Source: Clostridia bacterium (lineage in GTDB: Bacteria; Bacillota; Clostridia; Oscillospirales; CAG-272). Taken from it: DNA of 5,688 bases. Both the position numbers and the translations under genes were made by a program. This document shows, piece after piece, positions 3,916 through 5,688 of the stretch (position 1 is the first letter of the stretch; each line of letters begins with the position of its first letter). The notes below the pieces were generated by a model. It saw only the letters and a list, made by a program, of their open reading frames with translations. It ran no database searches and was not told the DNA's origin. The stretch spans positions 1-5,688 of the forward strand of contig JAFTIV010000014.1 in assembly GCA_017456685.1 (NCBI GenBank). The letters are read 5' to 3'.

Positions 3916-5688
3916 ATGAAAAAAAGACTTTTGTTCTTGACAGTTTTAGTCGTGGCTTTAGTAGCCCTGCTTGCAATTTCAGCAAGCGCTGCTGTTGTTT
4001 ATAAAACAGCTGATGGCACAACCCTATTTAGCTATGTGGATGCAAATAGCGATTATGATTTCGATAGCTATGAGGGCTCGTTCCCAAAAACCGATGCTGA
4101 TGGTAACCACCTAACATGGTACATTACAGCAACTGCAACAGAGGGCAGTGACACAGTGCACACCGTTGCAAGCCTTAAAACCGTTGGCGAGGCTGGAAGC
4201 ATCAATGCAAGTGGCGCTTACACCTATACATCCCCTGTTACAAATAAGAACACTGTAAGCGTTAATTTCCCTGATAATGCAGGAATTAAGACGATTCCCG
4301 CATTTGGTGGATATGGCACACGCTCACAAAATAATGTTTTGTTTGCATATCTACCAAATACATTGACAGAGCTTCCTGAAAGTCTATTCCAAGAAACACC
4401 TGTAATAGTTGGAGAAATTGACGATGAAACACCCGTAACCTTCATTCCACATAAATTATGCCACGAGGCAAGAAATATTGAGACTGTAAATATTCCTGCA
4501 AGCGCAACGGTTATAAAATCTCAGGACGATAGAAACGGAGCGACTTTTTGTAACACTCTCTCGCTAAAAACAGTTACCTTTGCACCAAATAGCAAGCTCA
4601 CACGCATTCATCAATATGCGTTTTATGGATCTGGCATTGAAGAAATACAATTCCCAGACTCACTTGTAGCAGTTAACCAAAACCTATTTAGAAACTGTAA
4701 AAATCTTAAGGTTCTTAGATTTGGAGCAAATTTCCAATATTTTGAAAATGTAAATCAAAATGATGTGATTACAACAAATCACCACTCTCTTACCCATACA
4801 GCAACTGCACTTCAAGAGATTTACCTTCCTGCAAGCTTCTATACCTCAAAGCCTGAAACAAATTATAAAGTTTCATACGCCTTTGACGGCTGTAGTAATG
4901 CAAAGTTCTTCTTTGTTGGAACAAAGGCACAGCTTGATACATCAATTGCAAACTTTGTAAACGCAGAATGGACAACGGGCGCAACAGATCACAACTATAT
5001 TTTAGATGCATATAATGCAAATAAAATAGTTAGCTGGAGCGAATATTCTCAAAATCCTGAAAATTATACAGGAAGATATATAATTACCGATTACAACAAA
5101 TGCGATGCCTTCTATAAAGGCGAGCATACTCTTAGCGGAAACGATTGTACCAAGAGCGTAGTCTGCACAAAGGAATGTGGCTATGGCTTTGCACCTGTAG
5201 CTGGCGAGCATAAAATTGAAAAGACCTTAGCTTATGCAAATGGCTTTGACAAGGCAGGCGTATATAGCTGTGTTTGCTCAAACGCAGAGTATTGCACCGC
5301 AATTGAGGGTTATACCTTAAGCGAAGCAAAGGACCCAATCATCACCTTCAAGGGCTACTCAACACCCGAAACAGGAAATGTGAAGGGCATCAACGCAGGC
5401 TTTAAGGTAGAGAAGGACCTTCTCACTCTTTATAACGACCTCAACGAGGTTGATGCAACCCTTACAATCTTTATGGTAAACTCAAAGAGCAATGATGTAA
5501 ACATCTCAAAAATCCTTGATGGAGACACACTTGAGCTTGCCGATGGTGTAAAGGGTATCAATGTAAAGATTACCTCAGTTAACTACACAAGCATTAGCGT
5601 AGAGGTAAGAGGCTTTGATGATAGCGAGGGAGGTAACTTCTACACCCTTAACCTCATCACCGCAATCGCAGTTAAAACAGCTGACGGC
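3916..5688 (+). CDS. Secreted BspA-type leucine-rich-repeat surface protein, 5' part (591 codons)
   Basis: The frame is open from ATG 3916 to the right edge, so the C-terminus and any cell-wall anchor are not seen. Residues 1-25 form a clear Sec signal peptide: MKKR, a long hydrophobic core, and likely cleavage after ASA (23-25). Residues ~145-330 hold irregular LRR_5/BspA-like repeats of the form LxxIxIPxSLxxIxxxAFxxC, for example 188-201, 218-236, 241-261 and 299-326. Next comes a Cys/His-rich stretch (C396, H404, C411, C417, C421, H432, C452, C454, C460) containing YANGFDKAG. From ~475 a beta-rich domain begins (GYSTPETGNVKGINAGF) of a kind I associate with secreted LRR proteins of gut clostridia. 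The role is probably adhesion or surface interaction, which is inference. The start is fixed by AAGGAG 7 nt upstream and the signal peptide. Confidence 0.88.
   Translation, partial: MKKRLLFLTVLVVALVALLAISASAAVVYKTADGTTLFSYVDANSDYDFDSYEGSFPKTDADGNHLTWYITATATEGSDTVHTVASLKTVGEAGSINASGAYTYTSPVTNKNTVSVNFPDNAGIKTIPAFGGYGTRSQNNVLFAYLPNTLTELPESLFQETPVIVGEIDDETPVTFIPHKLCHEARNIETVNIPASATVIKSQDDRNGATFCNTLSLKTVTFAPNSKLTRIHQYAFYGSGIEEIQFPDSLVAVNQNLFRNCKNLKVLRFGANFQYFENVNQNDVITTNHHSLTHTATALQEIYLPASFYTSKPETNYKVSYAFDGCSNAKFFFVGTKAQLDTSIANFVNAEWTTGATDHNYILDAYNANKIVSWSEYSQNPENYTGRYIITDYNKCDAFYKGEHTLSGNDCTKSVVCTKECGYGFAPVAGEHKIEKTLAYANGFDKAGVYSCVCSNAEYCTAIEGYTLSEAKDPIITFKGYSTPETGNVKGINAGFKVEKDLLTLYNDLNEVDATLTIFMVNSKSNDVNISKILDGDTLELADGVKGINVKITSVNYTSISVEVRGFDDSEGGNFYTLNLITAIAVKTADG

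Noticed and set aside
4224..5338. Several - strand frames opposite the surface-protein gene
   Set aside because: All lie within one continuous + strand frame with a signal peptide and leucine-rich repeats. They look like shadows, without ribosome binding sites or known products.

Overview
The window looks like chromosomal DNA of a low-GC, Gram-positive gut-type Firmicute, probably an uncultured clostridium of the Oscillospiraceae/Ruminococcaceae kind. The grounds are AT-rich intergenic DNA, strong AGGAGG-like ribosome binding sites, near-consensus sigma-A promoters with 17-bp spacers, hairpin-plus-T terminators after most genes, and a secreted BspA-type leucine-rich-repeat protein of a sort common in such bacteria. 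The taxonomic call is inference; no rRNA or marker gene is present.

Layout. (a) 2-178: the 3' end of a + strand gene with a six-cysteine tail, not recognised. It converges on a pyridoxal/pyridoxamine kinase gene (211-1044, - strand), with one bidirectional terminator between them. (b) 1045-1201: a divergent promoter region serving the kinase leftward and pduL rightward. (c) 1202-1774: pduL, a phosphate acyltransferase lacking any microcompartment-targeting extension, closed by its own terminator. (d) 1843-3514: a two-gene operon with its own promoter, encoding a cytoplasmic alpha/beta hydrolase and, 9 bp later, a diacylglycerol/sphingosine-kinase-family lipid kinase, ending in a GNRA-loop terminator. 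(e) 3515-3915: 400 bp without a gene, but highly structured. It holds two copies of a ~90-bp repeat 141 bp apart, each preceded by a small hairpin in the same register, then an 11-bp inverted repeat, a run of ten G, a perfect consensus extended -10 promoter, and a GC-rich hairpin touching the ribosome binding site of the next gene. (f) 3916-5688 and beyond: the first 591 codons of an exported leucine-rich-repeat surface protein, open at the right edge.

How it fits together. The left four complete genes are ordinary housekeeping or central metabolism: vitamin B6 salvage, acyl-CoA/acyl-phosphate exchange, an esterase/peptidase-like hydrolase and a lipid kinase. Nothing suggests that they form one pathway; only the hydrolase and lipid kinase are clearly co-transcribed. 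The right part changes character to repeat-rich regulatory DNA ahead of a cell-surface gene, and most of the unusual signals lie there. I see no clear new multi-gene system. The best candidates for a second look are the duplicated hairpin-repeat element, the G10 tract just upstream of the surface-protein promoter, and a GTGCAATAT word placed between the -35 and -10 boxes of two separate promoters.
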